Of a stretch of DNA of 64,000 nucleotides, positions 23,644-34,764 are shown piece after piece. The DNA lies in contig JAHLKC010000002.1 in NCBI GenBank assembly GCA_025449115.1, positions 186,001 to 250,000 on the forward strand, written 5' to 3'. The DNA is from Chytridium lagenaria. Lineage: Eukaryota > Chytridiomycota > Chytridiomycetes > Chytridiales > Chytridiaceae. Every line of letters starts with the position of its first letter. Position 1 is the first letter of the stretch. The position numbers and the translations under genes were made by a program. The notes below the pieces were generated by a model. That model did no database searches. It saw only the letters and a list, made by a program, of their open reading frames with translations, and was not told the DNA's origin.

Positions 23644-25737
23644 AAAGGGCTCAGCATGAGCAGCCATCTTCTGTGCATAATGATGATACTTTTAAACGTA
23701 CAAAGTTGGTTGAGAATGTTGAACGAGAAAAGCTTAAGCTGTTATTCCAGTGGGCGACTGAAAATGGGGCTTCGGTGGATAACTTTGATATCGTTGAAAA
23801 AGATGACGAGATGCCTCAGCGAGGTGCAGTCGCTTTAAAAGATATCCACGCAGGAGAGGAGATTGGCTATCTTCCCGAGTCTTTAATACTTTCAGAAGGT
23901 GTTGCAAGAGCATCTAAAGTTGGAGGATGTGTACATAGCTACATGCTGGATCATCCGGAAGATGTCGTCCAACGTTTGGGTGACAGCGATCCCTATGCTC
24001 CAGGTCGGCATTCCAAAGCGCGCTTCCACAAAGACTAAACTTTTACTTGAAAGGACTCGTCGTTCTCGCGGCCTTTATAGCATATGAACGTTACCATAAC
24101 GGCAAAACGTCGTTCTGGTGGCCTTACCTAAACGTACTTCCAGAAACCTATGACTTACCCATTGAGTGGTCTCAGGAGGAGGTTGAGTCGCTTTTGGCCG
24201 GGACCAACATTTATTTCATCGTACGGGAACGGAAAAAGCTTCTGCGTAATGCTGTTGCTTTAATACAAACTGCTTTGGAAGAAAAAGGCATCAAGGATGA
24301 GATAAACTACTCTCATATTCTGTGGGCTTACTGCGTTATCGCAAGCAGAGCGTTTCCTAAATCTCTTGGAGTAGTCAAACCTGAATCGTCGGAAGCTCAA
24401 GCTGACACATTGGATCCCTTTACGACCAATAGAGTTGCCGAATTATGCCTTTATCCTGTGCTTGATATGGTAAAAAACTTGTTTTTTCGCCTAAGCGTCA
24501 TGTCTTTACCTTTTAATTAACTTAGTTTAGCTCAACCATCAACGCGGGAGGAAAATTGAATGGAACTCTTTGGTCAAGCCAGGTATTGCTTTCATCACTG
24601 TTGATGCTTTTCAAAAAGGCGATACGGTGTGGAATAATTATGGACCCAAAGGCAACGAGGTATTAATAATTATATAATTGCGTTTACTGAATGCCGCTAC
24701 AGAATCTTCTAGCAAACTATGGTTTTGTTTTAGCAGATAATCCAGAAGATTATTTCAAGCTCTCACTCAACATCCAAGCCGAAGATCCGCTAAGAAAAAA
24801 AGATTAGATACTCTGAACTCTATGCCAACTTCACCAGGACTTGTTCATCTTTTGTTCCTGGACGATCCACTACCACCGGAAAATTTCATACTGGCGGCAA
24901 GGATTATGGTTTGCAGAGAGGATGAACTTGAACAAGCATCTCAGGGTACCGCATCGCTACGATGCGATCTTGTGACTCTCTCAACTCTGTGGAGCCTTTT
25001 ACATCAGAAACTTAGTTTCGCATCGAAGGCCCTGAAGGCTAGCTCGGGAACTTCACATCGAGAAGGTCTTGCCAATTTATATCGCTCAGGTAAAAATTTA
25101 TAATTGAAAGTCATTGAGATTTTCTTATTGATATTTTTTATATATATAAAAAGGACAGATCAAAGTTCTTAATCATCACATTGACCTTATCGAGCGATAT
25201 ACATACGACATCCTGCGCAAGCAAGGAAACCTTGAAACCGAAGTCGATCCTTTGGACCTGTGTGTCTTGACCACTTTTAACTCATTGCAAGAGACAACGT
25301 TTTTACAAAATTTGTCCGATATTGCCACTGAAATCGGAGGTTTAGATGAGGAGACTATTCTGTCTCTCGTAATTATTAACGAGATTCATTTGGCTGAAAA
25401 AAGTCCTTGGTTCAAGTTTTTCAGCTACGTCAGGACGCAACGCAGCGAAATGTGGGTCGATTTGAGACGTTGCACTATCTTAACTTTATACTATATCAGT
25501 GCCCCTCCCGATGATGATCTTAGCGATCAGTTTCACGAAGATATTCGGCCTCTTTTTGAACAATTTCCATCAATATTTCCACAGCACGTCTTCACACAAG
25601 AGTCATTTATGGAAGCTGTCTGGATTCTGAACGAGTATAGCACGACCCTCTTTGCGGATATGCTTAAAGTGGACGGTTTCGAAGTCGGGATAGGCGCATC
25701 ATTTTGCGGTGTCGTTTTAAAAAGCCACAATAATTAA
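23640..25737 (+). CDS. SET-domain protein methyltransferase (SETD3/6, Rubisco-LSMT type)
   Basis: Lysine or histidine N-methyltransferase of the class with a split SET domain followed by a Rubis-subs-bind-like helical region. The start ATG at 23640 overlaps the upstream stop. Visible SET features are RGAVALKDIHAGEEI (the N-lobe G-x-G-like strand), the WWPYLNVLPETYDLP region, the AFRP-equivalent SRAFPKS, the catalytic D-x-x-NH block (DMLNHQRG, joined across the intron 24470-24530) and NNYGPKGNE-NLLANYGFVL (joined across 24660-24712). The latter contains the conserved Tyr and the NYGF signature. A third intron is 25090-25153. Frame breaks occur at about 24010-24040 and in an A-run at about 24795-24801. 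The region after 25150 resembles a second, degenerate N-lobe (EIHLAEKSPWFKFFSYV). The substrate is unknown. Confidence 0.88.
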
Positions 25738-26049
25738 AAGACTGAGTTCAGCATTAATATATGTATCGTTTCATTTTTAAGTGGGTTTTGTAAAGAGGCT
25801 ATGTACGCAAATCGGTGACGGTTCATACAGTGAAGAAATTAGCAAAACAACACCAACATGAGACTTTTCGTGGGGGAGGGTTGGGGGGGGGGGGGGGTAA
25901 ATAAACAACGAGTTTATGATTTCAACAAAGTAAACAATTAGAATAAATGTAGGGACGGGGTAGCTAAACCAGCTTATTTCTTTACAAAAATAAAAACCCA
26001 CGGAAAAGGGGTTTTTTTTAAATTAACAACAGCTCATAGCTGTGACCAA
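25738..26049. other. Convergent 3' intergenic region with G15 tract
   Basis: This is a gap between the converging stops of the SET gene and the mucin-like gene. It contains an uninterrupted run of 15 G at 25883-25897 preceded by GGGGGAGGG, which could form a G-quadruplex on the plus strand. No gene is seen. Confidence 0.6.
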
Positions 26050-29000
26050 CTAGAAGACGCCAGCGGCATGGTTCCTGTGCCTGAGAATGGGAGGGTACCT
26101 CTTGAACAGTAGGTTGATGGGAAGTCCAGTGGGACCAAAGTTTGCTTCCACAGAAGAACTACTTTGAGCGACCGCTGGCTCAGCTGCCGCCGAGGTGGGG
26201 ACAATAACCGCCGTAGGGAATGTTGCTGCAGATGTAGTGATAGCGGTCGTAGTAGTATGAACAATCGCTGGCAGAGCCGGTGCAACAACCGCCGAGGAAG
26301 AGTGAGCCTCCGCTCCAGCACTAAATGCAAATGTGGGGATGGCAGTGGCCACAGGCATCGAAGAGGTGGAGTGAGCCTCCGCTCCAGCACTAAATGCAAT
26401 AGTGGGGATGGCAGTGGCCACAGGCATCGAAGAGGTGGAGTGAGCCTCCGCTCCAGCACTAAATGCAAATGTGGGGACGGCAACAGGCATCGAAGAGGTG
26501 GAGTGAGCCTCCGTTCCAGCACTAAATGCAAACGTGGGGACGGCAGTGGCCACAGGCATCGAAGAGGTGGAGTGAGCCTCCGTTCCAGCACTAAATGCAA
26601 ACGTCGGGACGGCAGTAGCCATAGGCATCGAAGAGGTGGAGTGAGCCTCCGTTCCAGCACTAAATGCAAATGTGGGGACGGCAACAGGCATCGAAGAGGT
26701 GGAGTGAGCCTCCGTTCCAGCACTAAATGCAAACGTGGGGGCGGCAGTGGCCACAGGCATTGAAGAGGTGGAGTGAGCCTCCGTTCCAGCACTAAATGCA
26801 AACGTGGGGACGGCAACAGGCATCGAAGAGGTGGAGTGAGCCTCCGTTCCAGCACTAAATGCAAACGTGGGGACGGCAGTGGCCACAAGCATTGAAGAGG
26901 TGGAGTGAGCCTCCGTTCCAGCACTAAATGCAAACGTGGGGGCGGCAACAGGCATTGAAGAGGTGGAGTGAGCCTCCGTTCCAGCACTAAATGCAAACGT
27001 GGAGGCGGCAACAGGCATTGAAGAGGTGGAGTGAGCCCTTCCCCAGCATGGGTAGTATCGACAATAGCTGAGAGAGCGGGGGCCACGACCGCCGAGGAAG
27101 AGTGAGTCTCCGCTCCCGCGCTGAACGAAAGTGTAGGGACAAAAGTGGCCTCAGGACCTATCACTGTAGACGATGTCAAGACTAGAGCTCCTCCCGCTGC
27201 CTCCTGAGGAGCGACCGGGACACCTGCCGTTGAAGACGCTGTAGTGGCAACGGATGGGATTTCATCGGAAATCGTCGATATGGTGATGACGGGAGGCACA
27301 ATCTGCGCTGTCGAGGTGATAGCAGGCGGCTCCGGAGCAACCGCCGAAGTGGTGACAACCACTGTCGTCGAGGCGACAATAGCGGGTGGTGCTCCCACTG
27401 TTGTTGTAGTGATAGCAGGAGGCTCAGGAACAACCGAGGTCGTGGTGGCAACAACAACCGGGGGTTGATCAACCGTTGTTGTGGTGACAGCAGGGAGGCT
27501 CCGGAATAAACGTGGTAGTGGTGACGGCAACAACAGGTGGTTCCGCAACAGTTGTCGTCGAGGTGACAATAATAGGAGGTTCGACCACCGTTGTTGTGGT
27601 GATAGCAGGAGGTTCTGGAACAAGCGTGGTAGTGGTGACGGCAACAACAGGCGGTACCGCAGTCGTCGATGTGACAACAACGGGAGGCACGACCACCGTT
27701 GTTGTGGTGACAGCAGGAGGCTCCGGAACAAATGTGGTAGTGGTGACGGCAACAACAGGTGGTATCACAACAGTTGTCGTCGAGGTGACAATAATAGGAG
27801 GTTCGACCACCGTTGTTGTGGTGATAGCAGGAGGTTCTGGAACAAGCGTGGTAGTGGTGACGGCAACAACAGGTGGTACCGCAGTCGTCGATGTGACAAC
27901 AACGGGAGGCACGACCACCGTTGTTGTGGTGACAGCAGGAGGCTCCGGAACAAATGTGGTAGTGGTGACGGCAACAACAGGTGGTATCACAACAGTTGTC
28001 GTCGAGGTGACAATAATAGGAGGTTCGACCACCGTTGTTGTGGTGATAGCAGGAGGTTCTGGAACAAGCGTGGTAGTGGTGACGGCAACAACAGGTGGTA
28101 TCGCAGTCGTCGATGCGACAATACCGGGAGGCACGACCACCGTTGTTGTGGTGACAATTGGCGCTGCAACAGCCGTTGATGTTGTGGTTAAGACAGGAGG
28201 CACAGCAATAGTTGTAGTTGTAGTTGCAATTACAACGGGAGGTACTACTGTGGTGGTGGTAGTAGGCACAATCGGAGCTGAAGTAGTTGGCGGCAAAATT
28301 ACGGTTGACGTTGTTACAACCACGACTGGAGGCACAGTGGTTGTAGTCGTAGTAGGCAAGACCGTAGTTGTGGTCAGTACCACAGGGCTTGTTGTCGTTG
28401 TTGTTACAACTGGAGGCACAAGTGGAGCTGCTGCGACTGTTGTTGTAGTTGTTGTGGGCAAAACCGTTGTTGTAGTTGTAGTCACGACCGGAGGCACAAA
28501 AGGAGCTGCTGCGACTGTTGTTGTAGTTGTCGTGGGCAAAACCGTTGTTGTAGTTGCTACAACCACCGTGGTTGATGTTGTAGTCGGAACAATGGTGCGG
28601 GTGCAACGGTGGTTGTGGTTGTTAGAACAGGTGCCGTCGTTATTGTGGTTGTAGTACTTGTCAATGGGCTTGTTGTTGTGGTTATCATTGTAGGTGTTGG
28701 GATAGGTAACTGTTGTTGTGGTGCTTGTGAATGTTGTTGGTGGCCTAATCGTTGTGGTTGTGGTTGTGGCTGTGGTTGTTGTGTTGTTGTTGTTGTCGTT
28801 GTCGTTGTTGTAGTTGTGGTCGTTGTGACAACGAGGTTGGCGGTGTTGTTGCAGGCCTTGTGGTGGTGGTGGTAGTGGTGGTGGTGGTGGTGGTGGTGGT
28901 GGTGGTGGTAGTTACCGGACTTGTGGTAGTAGTGGGTTGTAGCCGGCCTTGTGGTAGTGGTGGTTGTAGCTGGCCTGGTAGTAGTGGTGGTGGTGGTTGC

Positions 29001-32000
29001 CGGCCTTGTCGTAGTGGTGGTTGTAGCTGGTCTGGTAGTAGTAGTGGTGGTGGTTGCCGGCCTTGTCGTAGTGGTAGTTGTGGCCGGCCTTGTAGTGGTG
29101 GTGGTGTTGCCGGCCTTGTCGTAGTGGTAGTTGTGGCCGGCCTTGTAGTGGTGGTGGTGGTTGCCGGCCTTGTCGTAGTGGTAGTTGTGGCCGGCCTTGT
29201 GGTGGTGGTGGTGGTTGCCGGCCTTGTCGTAGTGGTAGTTGTGGCCGGCCTTGTAGTGGTGGTGGTGGTTGCCGGCCTTGTCGTAGTGGTAGTTGTGGCC
29301 GGCCTTGTAGTGGTGGTGGTGGTTGCCGGCCTTGTCGTAGTGGTAGTTGTGGTCGGCCTTGTAGTGGTGGTGGTGGAGGTTGCCGGCCTTGTCGTAGTGG
29401 TAGTTGTGGCCGGCCTTGTAGTGGTGGTGGTGGTGATGGTTGCCGGCCTTGTCGTAGTGGTAGTTGTGGCCGGCCTTGTAGTGGTGGTGGTGATGGTTGC
29501 CGGCCTTGTCGTAGTGGTAGTTGTGGCCGGCCTTGTAGTGGTGGTGGTGGTGATGGTTGCCGGCCTTGTCGTAGTGGTAGTTGTGGCCGGCCTTGTAGTG
29601 GTGGTGGTGATGGTTGCCGGCCTTGTCGTAGTGGTAGTGGTGGCCGGCCTTGTGGTGGTGGTGGTTGCCGGCCCTGTCGTAGTGGTAGTGGTGGCCGGCC
29701 TTGTAGTGGTGGTGTTGGTGGTGGTGGTTGCCGGCCTTGTCGTAGTGGTAGTTGTGGCTGGCCTTGTAGTGGTGGTGGTGGTGGTGGCTGCCGGCCTTGT
29801 CGTAGTGGTAGTGGTGGCTGGCCTTGTAGTGGTGGTGGTGGTGGTTGCCGGCCTTGTCGTAGTGGTAGTTGTGGCCGGCCTTGTAGTGGTGGTGGTGGTG
29901 GTTGCCGGCCTTGTCGTAGTGGTAGTGGTGGCCGGCCTTGTGGTGGTGGTGGTTGTGGTTGCCGGCCTTGCAGTAGTGGTAGTGGTGGCCGGACTTGTGG
30001 TAGTAGTGGTTGTAGCCGGCCTTGTGGTAGTGGTGGTTGTAGCTGGCCTGGTAGTAGTGGTGGTGGTGGTTGCCGGCCTTGTCGTAGTGGTGGTTGTAGC
30101 TGGCCTGGTAGTGGTGGTGGTGGTGGTTGCCGGGCTTGTCGTAGTGGTAGTGGTGGCCGGCCTTGTGGTGGTGGTGGTTGCCGGCCTTGTCGTAGTGGTA
30201 GTTGTGGCCGGCCTTGTAGTGGTGGTGGTGGTGGTTGCCGGCCTTGTCGTAGTGGTAGTGGTGGCCGGCCTTGTGGTGGTGGTGGTGGTGGTTGCCGGCC
30301 TTGTCGTAGTGGTAGTTGTGGCCGGCCTTGTAGTGGTGGTGGTGGTGGTTGCCGGACTTGTCGTAGTGGTAGTGGTTGCCGGCCTTGTTGTAGTGGTAGT
30401 GGTGGCCGGCCTGGTGGTGGTGGTGGTGGTGGTTTATCCTGGTGGTTGTTGTCACCCCGGTGGTTGTGCCCGTCACTAATCCAGTTGTCGTTGTTGCAGC
30501 TCTGGTGGTCGAACCTGTCACTAAACCGGTAGTGGTACTTGCAATTCTTGTAGTGGTCGACACGGTGGCAGCCTGAGTAGTGGTGCCAACCGTTGTCACC
30601 CTTGTTGTTGTACCCGTCACAAGCCCAGTAGTGGTGGTGGCAGCTCTGGTAGTGGTCGACGCGGTGGCAGCCTGGGTAGTGGTGGCAACAGTTGTCGCCG
30701 TTGTAGTTGTACCGGTCACAAGCCCAGTGGTGGTGGTGGCAGCTCTGGTCGTGGTCGACGCGGTGGCAACCGTTGTTGTCGCCCTAGTTGTTGTCCCCGT
30801 CACAGCAGTGGTGGTGGCAGCTGCTGTTGTGGTCGACCCTATAGCAGTAGTTGCCGCAACACTTGTGCTCACAGCAACAACGCTTTCTGCCACCGTTTGA
30901 GCACCAAATCGTCCTAGAGCCCGCGTGTTTCTAGAATATACAGTTAGAATGTACTTATTTTACTTGAAGCGAAAAAATCGTAGGTTGATTATAGAACGTC
31001 AATAACGAGCACAATCAGAAAATACTTACCGTGGCGCCGAAATGAAAGTGCGTGGAACTCCTGTCGGGCGGCGAGCCACCGCAGCCCTTGCCTGTAGCAT
31101 GAAGTTACCGGGCTCTTCACCAACGACTTCACTAATAGGCATATTGGAAGCAAACGTTGACGATGACCGTAAAGTGTCCTCAGGAAACTCAGCAAAGCTC
31201 GTAGGAATCTCTTTTCCTTCGAATTCTTTCTTATCAACAGAGTAAAATCTTGAAAAGGTAAGCAAAAAGGATAAAAGTGCCTTTTACCTATAGAAACTGT
31301 TCGCCTGAACGCCTTCGGAAAGGATGATCGATTGAGCGCCGTCGCGGTCAAACATAACGGCTTTCTTCACCAGAATCCCATACTTGGTTCCACTAATCTT
31401 CTTTGCGTCATCGACAGTTTGAGCTCCATAGTCACTTAGGTCAAGATAGAAAACCGCAGAACCTCTTAGGAAAATGATAAGTTATAGAATACGGTAAAAA
31501 GTCTCACCGATACCAGGCATCACGAATCACTGAAGTTTCACCTCCAATAGAACTCTTTGGCGGGACAATGGGTGCGTTGATAATCGATTCCAATGTAGCG
31601 GACGCTTTTGCTTTCACAGAGATATCGTCAACGTTTTTAATCTTGAATATGTTAACAAAAAGGTGATCAAAAAATAAATTACTGCATCGAACTCGGTGTT
31701 TGCGGGTACTGTCACCTTGATGATGGACCATGCGTCAGAATAGTTGGCATCACATGGGAAAATGTCGATGATGGGACGTCCTGCCAGAGTTCCATTTGGG
31801 TACTGAGGAATATACATAGGGTTGACCCGAACAAACGATTCTCCATCGATAGTTTCAATCGTTGAGCGAGCACGGAGGTCCAAGGCGCTGTAATTTCCAT
31901 GGTTAACTGCTTAAAACAACCAGTGATGTACTTACACGGCCTCACTGCCTTCCAACCAAACGGTTTTGGCTCCAAAGTCAATCGGGTTCGCGTTGAACTT

Positions 32001-32100
32001 TTTCAAACAAGAGTTCTTGCTCCCGAGAAGGCATGGGTGCAGCAACGGCAAGCGTCGCCATAAAGAGCAGAGTGGCACACAGCCACACTGGCGAGGTCAT
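26050..32100 (-). CDS. Secreted mucin-like Thr-rich repeat protein
   Basis: Predicted extracellular or cell-wall protein, probably heavily O-glycosylated. The start ATG at 32100 begins a signal peptide (MTSPVWLCATLLFMATLAVA). Exons on the minus strand: 32100-31936, 31887-31683, 31641-31508, 31464-31288, 31248-31030 and a giant last exon 30930-26050; all five introns are 39-99 nt and in phase. The first five exons encode a unique globular region of about 280 residues (VWLEGSEAV, IIDIFPCDANYSDAW, SAVFYLDLSDYG, VMFDRDGAQSIIL) that I cannot assign to a family. The last exon is almost all tandem repeat in three blocks: a TTTTTTRPA-type block, a 74-residue VPEPP/TTTT block and a VPTFAFSAGTEAHSTSS block. 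It ends KRYPPILRHRNHAAGVF, with no GPI-type tail. Frame changes at exon 1 and within the repeats (about 30420, 29110, 28930, 28840, 28580, 27490, 27035) break the frame. Some may be assembly errors in repeats. Confidence 0.75.
26320..27036 (-). repeat. Eleven 63/69-bp coding repeats
   Basis: About eleven direct repeats encode MPVA(TA)VPTFAFSAGTEAHSTSS. Units are either 21 residues (63 bp, MPVAV) or 23 residues (69 bp, MPVATAV), so length differences keep the frame. The flank repeats a longer motif, FSAGAE.HSSSAVVAPAL, on both sides (about 26270 and 27100), which suggests the array grew inside a duplicated segment. Near identity implies recent unequal exchange or gene conversion. Confidence 0.93.
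27480..28145 (-). repeat. Three 222-bp tandem repeats
   Basis: Three near-identical copies with an exact 222-bp period (for example GGTTCTGGAACAAGCGTGG at 27611, 27833 and 28055). Each encodes 74 residues built from PPVVAVTTTT, VPEPPAITTTT and PPIIVTSTTT modules. More diverged versions extend on both sides, to about 27260 and 28560. Confidence 0.95.
28875..30440 (-). repeat. Long (TTTTTTRPA)n minisatellite
   Basis: About fifty short units of 24-36 bp separated by a conserved CCGGCC/AAGGCCGGC core. Read in the Thr frame the minus strand gives TTTTTTRPA; shifted by one it gives HHHHYKAGHNYHYDKAGN; the plus strand reads VVVVVAGL. Nearly all unit-length differences are multiples of three, so all these frames stay open for more than 1 kb. 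Confidence 0.95.
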
Positions 32101-32695
32101 TTTTGAGATGCTTTACTCAATAACGATCAAGAGGGCGAGGTTATATTTTTCGCTCCCTGTTGCTTTAGCGACAGAGCAGAAACGGTCGAGAGACCTAGCT
32201 GCTGGAAGGAACGGTCAAAGGAAACAAGAATGACGACTTGAGGAGATTTACCTTAACTCTGATACCTTGGACATGCTACTTTCGTCGCTTTGCCTTCTAT
32301 TCTACATGATAGTCCATTTGCCATGGTGATCTTTGACAATGGAGCTCGTCCATATCGGAGATTGTCAAGAATTGATTTTCGGAAATGTACCCCAAGCCTA
32401 GTCCAGATCCACCAAGTCTAATCAGAGTCTATTCTATATCAAAATCTGGTCAAGGTCTATTCCCAGTCTGGTCCAAATCTAGTCAAAGAAGCTACTAGTT
32501 TACTCAAAGTAGTCTACATATAGTCAAAGTCTAAAGTAGAACTAGAATATTTACACAAGTATATACCTGATAAAAGTAAGGTATATACCTAAATACTTTT
32601 GGTATGTATTATCAATGTGCGTTACGTTACATTTTACATATGCACATATTAAAAATTTATATTAATATATGTATAGAAAAAGATAAATATTTAAA
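32101..32695. other. Intergenic region with degenerate AGTC-rich repeats
   Basis: This is a divergent promoter interval. Positions 32395-32545 contain many loosely spaced TAGTC, AGTCTA and AGTCAAAG words (see findings). Positions 32570-32690 are AT-rich. No gene is visible. Confidence 0.5.
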
Positions 32696-34735
32696 ATGCT
32701 TCCTTACGCATCATCCTCACCCACAACAACAGCTACTGAATCCTCGCCTTTCTCAACCAGGGACCATCCACTCTTGTTGACGCATCGTCATCATCCCAAG
32801 GGTCGACTGCCAAAGCCTATTGCTGCGTATGTATGCGAGGAGCTCTCCTCTTTTCTTTTATTCATTCATTCATTCATTCATTCATACATGCATGCATTCG
32901 TTCGTTGTACTTGTTGGTATCTTTCAAATTGGGAGCAATTTTAGGAGGAAAAGAACTAGTGTTAACCAGTTCATTTGCTTTGACAGGGTTCCCGTGGATC
33001 CTGATGTTTTAGATGACTTCCGAAAACAGAACTTTGTTTGGAAGTTGGTGGCCATTTCCGTGCATTTGTTTGTGTTGCTTCCAGGTACATTTCTCTTTTC
33101 CTCTTCTGTTTCTTTAAGGGAGTCATTCTGTTCTATCTTTCTCCCTGCCTTATCTATTGGGCCTTGTCTTTATTTTTGAGTTTTGCCTTCTTGCTATACT
33201 TTACTTTGCCATAACCAAGTTTTAATTTTGCAAACTGCTTCTTTCTGTAATCTTATTTCAAAAATTACATGGTATATTCTAATTGTTTGAAAATTAGGAC
33301 TTCTTTTCCTCCTCATCTTTGTAAGGCCCCGCTGGGACGACGTCCCGGATCATCTCCTTTTCGGAACAACGAAGGAGGCTTGTCGCATTCTCCTCCTCTT
33401 TACCGGATGGATGGGCATCGGTTTCGCCTTCTTGGATGGCGGCACCTTCGTCCTCCTGTGTCCTCTAGAATAACACCACGCTTTGTACCGCCGTGGAACG
33501 TTACCCCGCGCACTATCTACGGAGCTCCTCGAACAGAGTCTACTCAATATACTGTGAACAGGACCGAAGTTGTTCCGAGGTTGCCGCTGTCTCATAGCCA
33601 ATGGGTGGCGTTGAGGATAGTATGGTTGCGAGGAAGGGCCTGTGATTGGCAGTGGGGAGGATGAAATAGAAAAAAGTATGTAGAGAGAGCGTTGGAGGTT
33701 GCTACATGGTGGGCCGCTCATCCGGTATCGCTGTCTCAAAGATCCGAGTTTTCCGTGCGCGTGTGGCTGCTCTGGACAGCCTCAGCCTCTCTTCTTGGGC
33801 AGGGGCTTTTGATTTCTGGTTTCCTGGTATGAGCCTTTTTTTTTTTTTTTTTGCAACATACACAAATGCTCGCGGTTTGTTTTGGATATTCTCTTTCTCA
33901 TACATGAATGTTCATGGACTTTTATAATAACTTAGCATAGTTCCCTTTCTACAATATTGATAGCTGGCCTTGGGCTCTCATTCCTTTAGCCCTCCTTTCT
34001 CTATCGCCTGCTGTGGCGTCTCTCGTACATCTGTTTCTTAGCCGTAACCTTCGTCACGCTCCCATTGAGGATCGTGGTGTGGGCGAAGGTATACAGGTGC
34101 AGGGATTAGACTTGACGGCCGACTTGTTGAGAGAGCCCAAGAAATTTGATCCCTGCGAATGCTTCCCTCAGGTGGGTTCGTTACATCTGACTTCAATCGC
34201 CAACGACTTTTATGACTAAGTTTCTTGTTTTCTTTTTTCATTGTTTTCATTAATAGCCGGTTGCGTATGCTTTAGGTGACATTCTCTCCTTCTTTTTCCT
34301 GCTCTGAATTGCAAAGTGGTGTTTGTATTTCCTAGATATTTCGTGATTATGTCTTCCTCTTCCTTCCACTACTGTTGTTTAATAAGCAATGCATCTGTTT
34401 TAAAAAAAAGACTACACCGTAAATTAGTGTTTTTATGTATTCTTTGTGTGATAATGATATTGATACCGAACAATGTCCGAACGTTTTATCTTTTGGGATT
34501 TACAGAGAATGGGTCGACTACCAATGATTTGAACTTGTCAAACCTTTACATTTGTTTGTTGTTTTTCTTTAACATATATTTACTTCCTGACAACTCTATC
34601 CACAAGTTTACGTTCGTCATCAAAGTAAGAAGCCCGTCGTCTTTTTGGCACTCTTCAAGCTTTTCCTGAGACCATCCCCATACATAGTGTGCATCAGTTG
34701 TTCATCCGATTTTCTGGATATTACGTTCTGTAACT
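32696..34735 (+). CDS. Multipass membrane protein, possibly wax-synthase-like acyltransferase
   Basis: Multi-exon gene starting at the ATG at 32696. Exon 1 ends at GTATGT near 32828. Exon 2 (about 32987-33084) gives VPVDPDVLDDFRKQNFVWKL and a membrane helix. Exon 3, from about 33299 (acceptor AAATTAG), continues in phase into LLFLLIFVRPRWDDVPDHLL and ILLLFTGWMGIGFAFLDGG. After a frame break near 33465 it reads TPRFVPPWNVTPRTIYGAPR, SHSQWVALRIVWLRGRACDW-QWGG, YVERALEVATWWAAHP and a further helix. The R-G-x-x-W-x-W-like segment after several helices resembles fungal wax-synthase-type O-acyltransferases, but the expected FW-x-RWH block is not clear. FWHSSSFS and SVHQLFIRFSGYYVL at 34655-34735 could be its remnant. 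The 3' end is uncertain, between 34210 and 34735. Confidence 0.35.
32859..32884 (+). repeat. (ATTC)n microsatellite in intron
   Basis: About six ATTC/TTCA units followed by imperfect CATG/TTCG copies, within the first intron of the membrane-protein gene. Confidence 0.9.
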
Positions 34736-34764
34736 AACACCATTTTACAGTGATCTCGTTTAAG

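Noticed and set aside
26164..26763. Plus-strand Arg/Ser/Gly-rich ORF (GGVSLRSSTKCKCGDG repeats)
   Set aside because: Antisense shadow of the 63/69-bp coding repeats of the mucin-like gene.
26320..30440. CRISPR-like regular repeats
   Set aside because: Units are coding, contiguous without unique spacers, and lie in a spliced eukaryotic gene; no cas genes are present.
28752..30479. Long plus-strand ORF of Val/Ala/Gly/Leu (VVVVVAGL)n
   Set aside because: It is the exact antisense of the TTTTTTRPA minisatellite. Openness follows from repeat composition, and there is no start context, intron or non-repeat domain.
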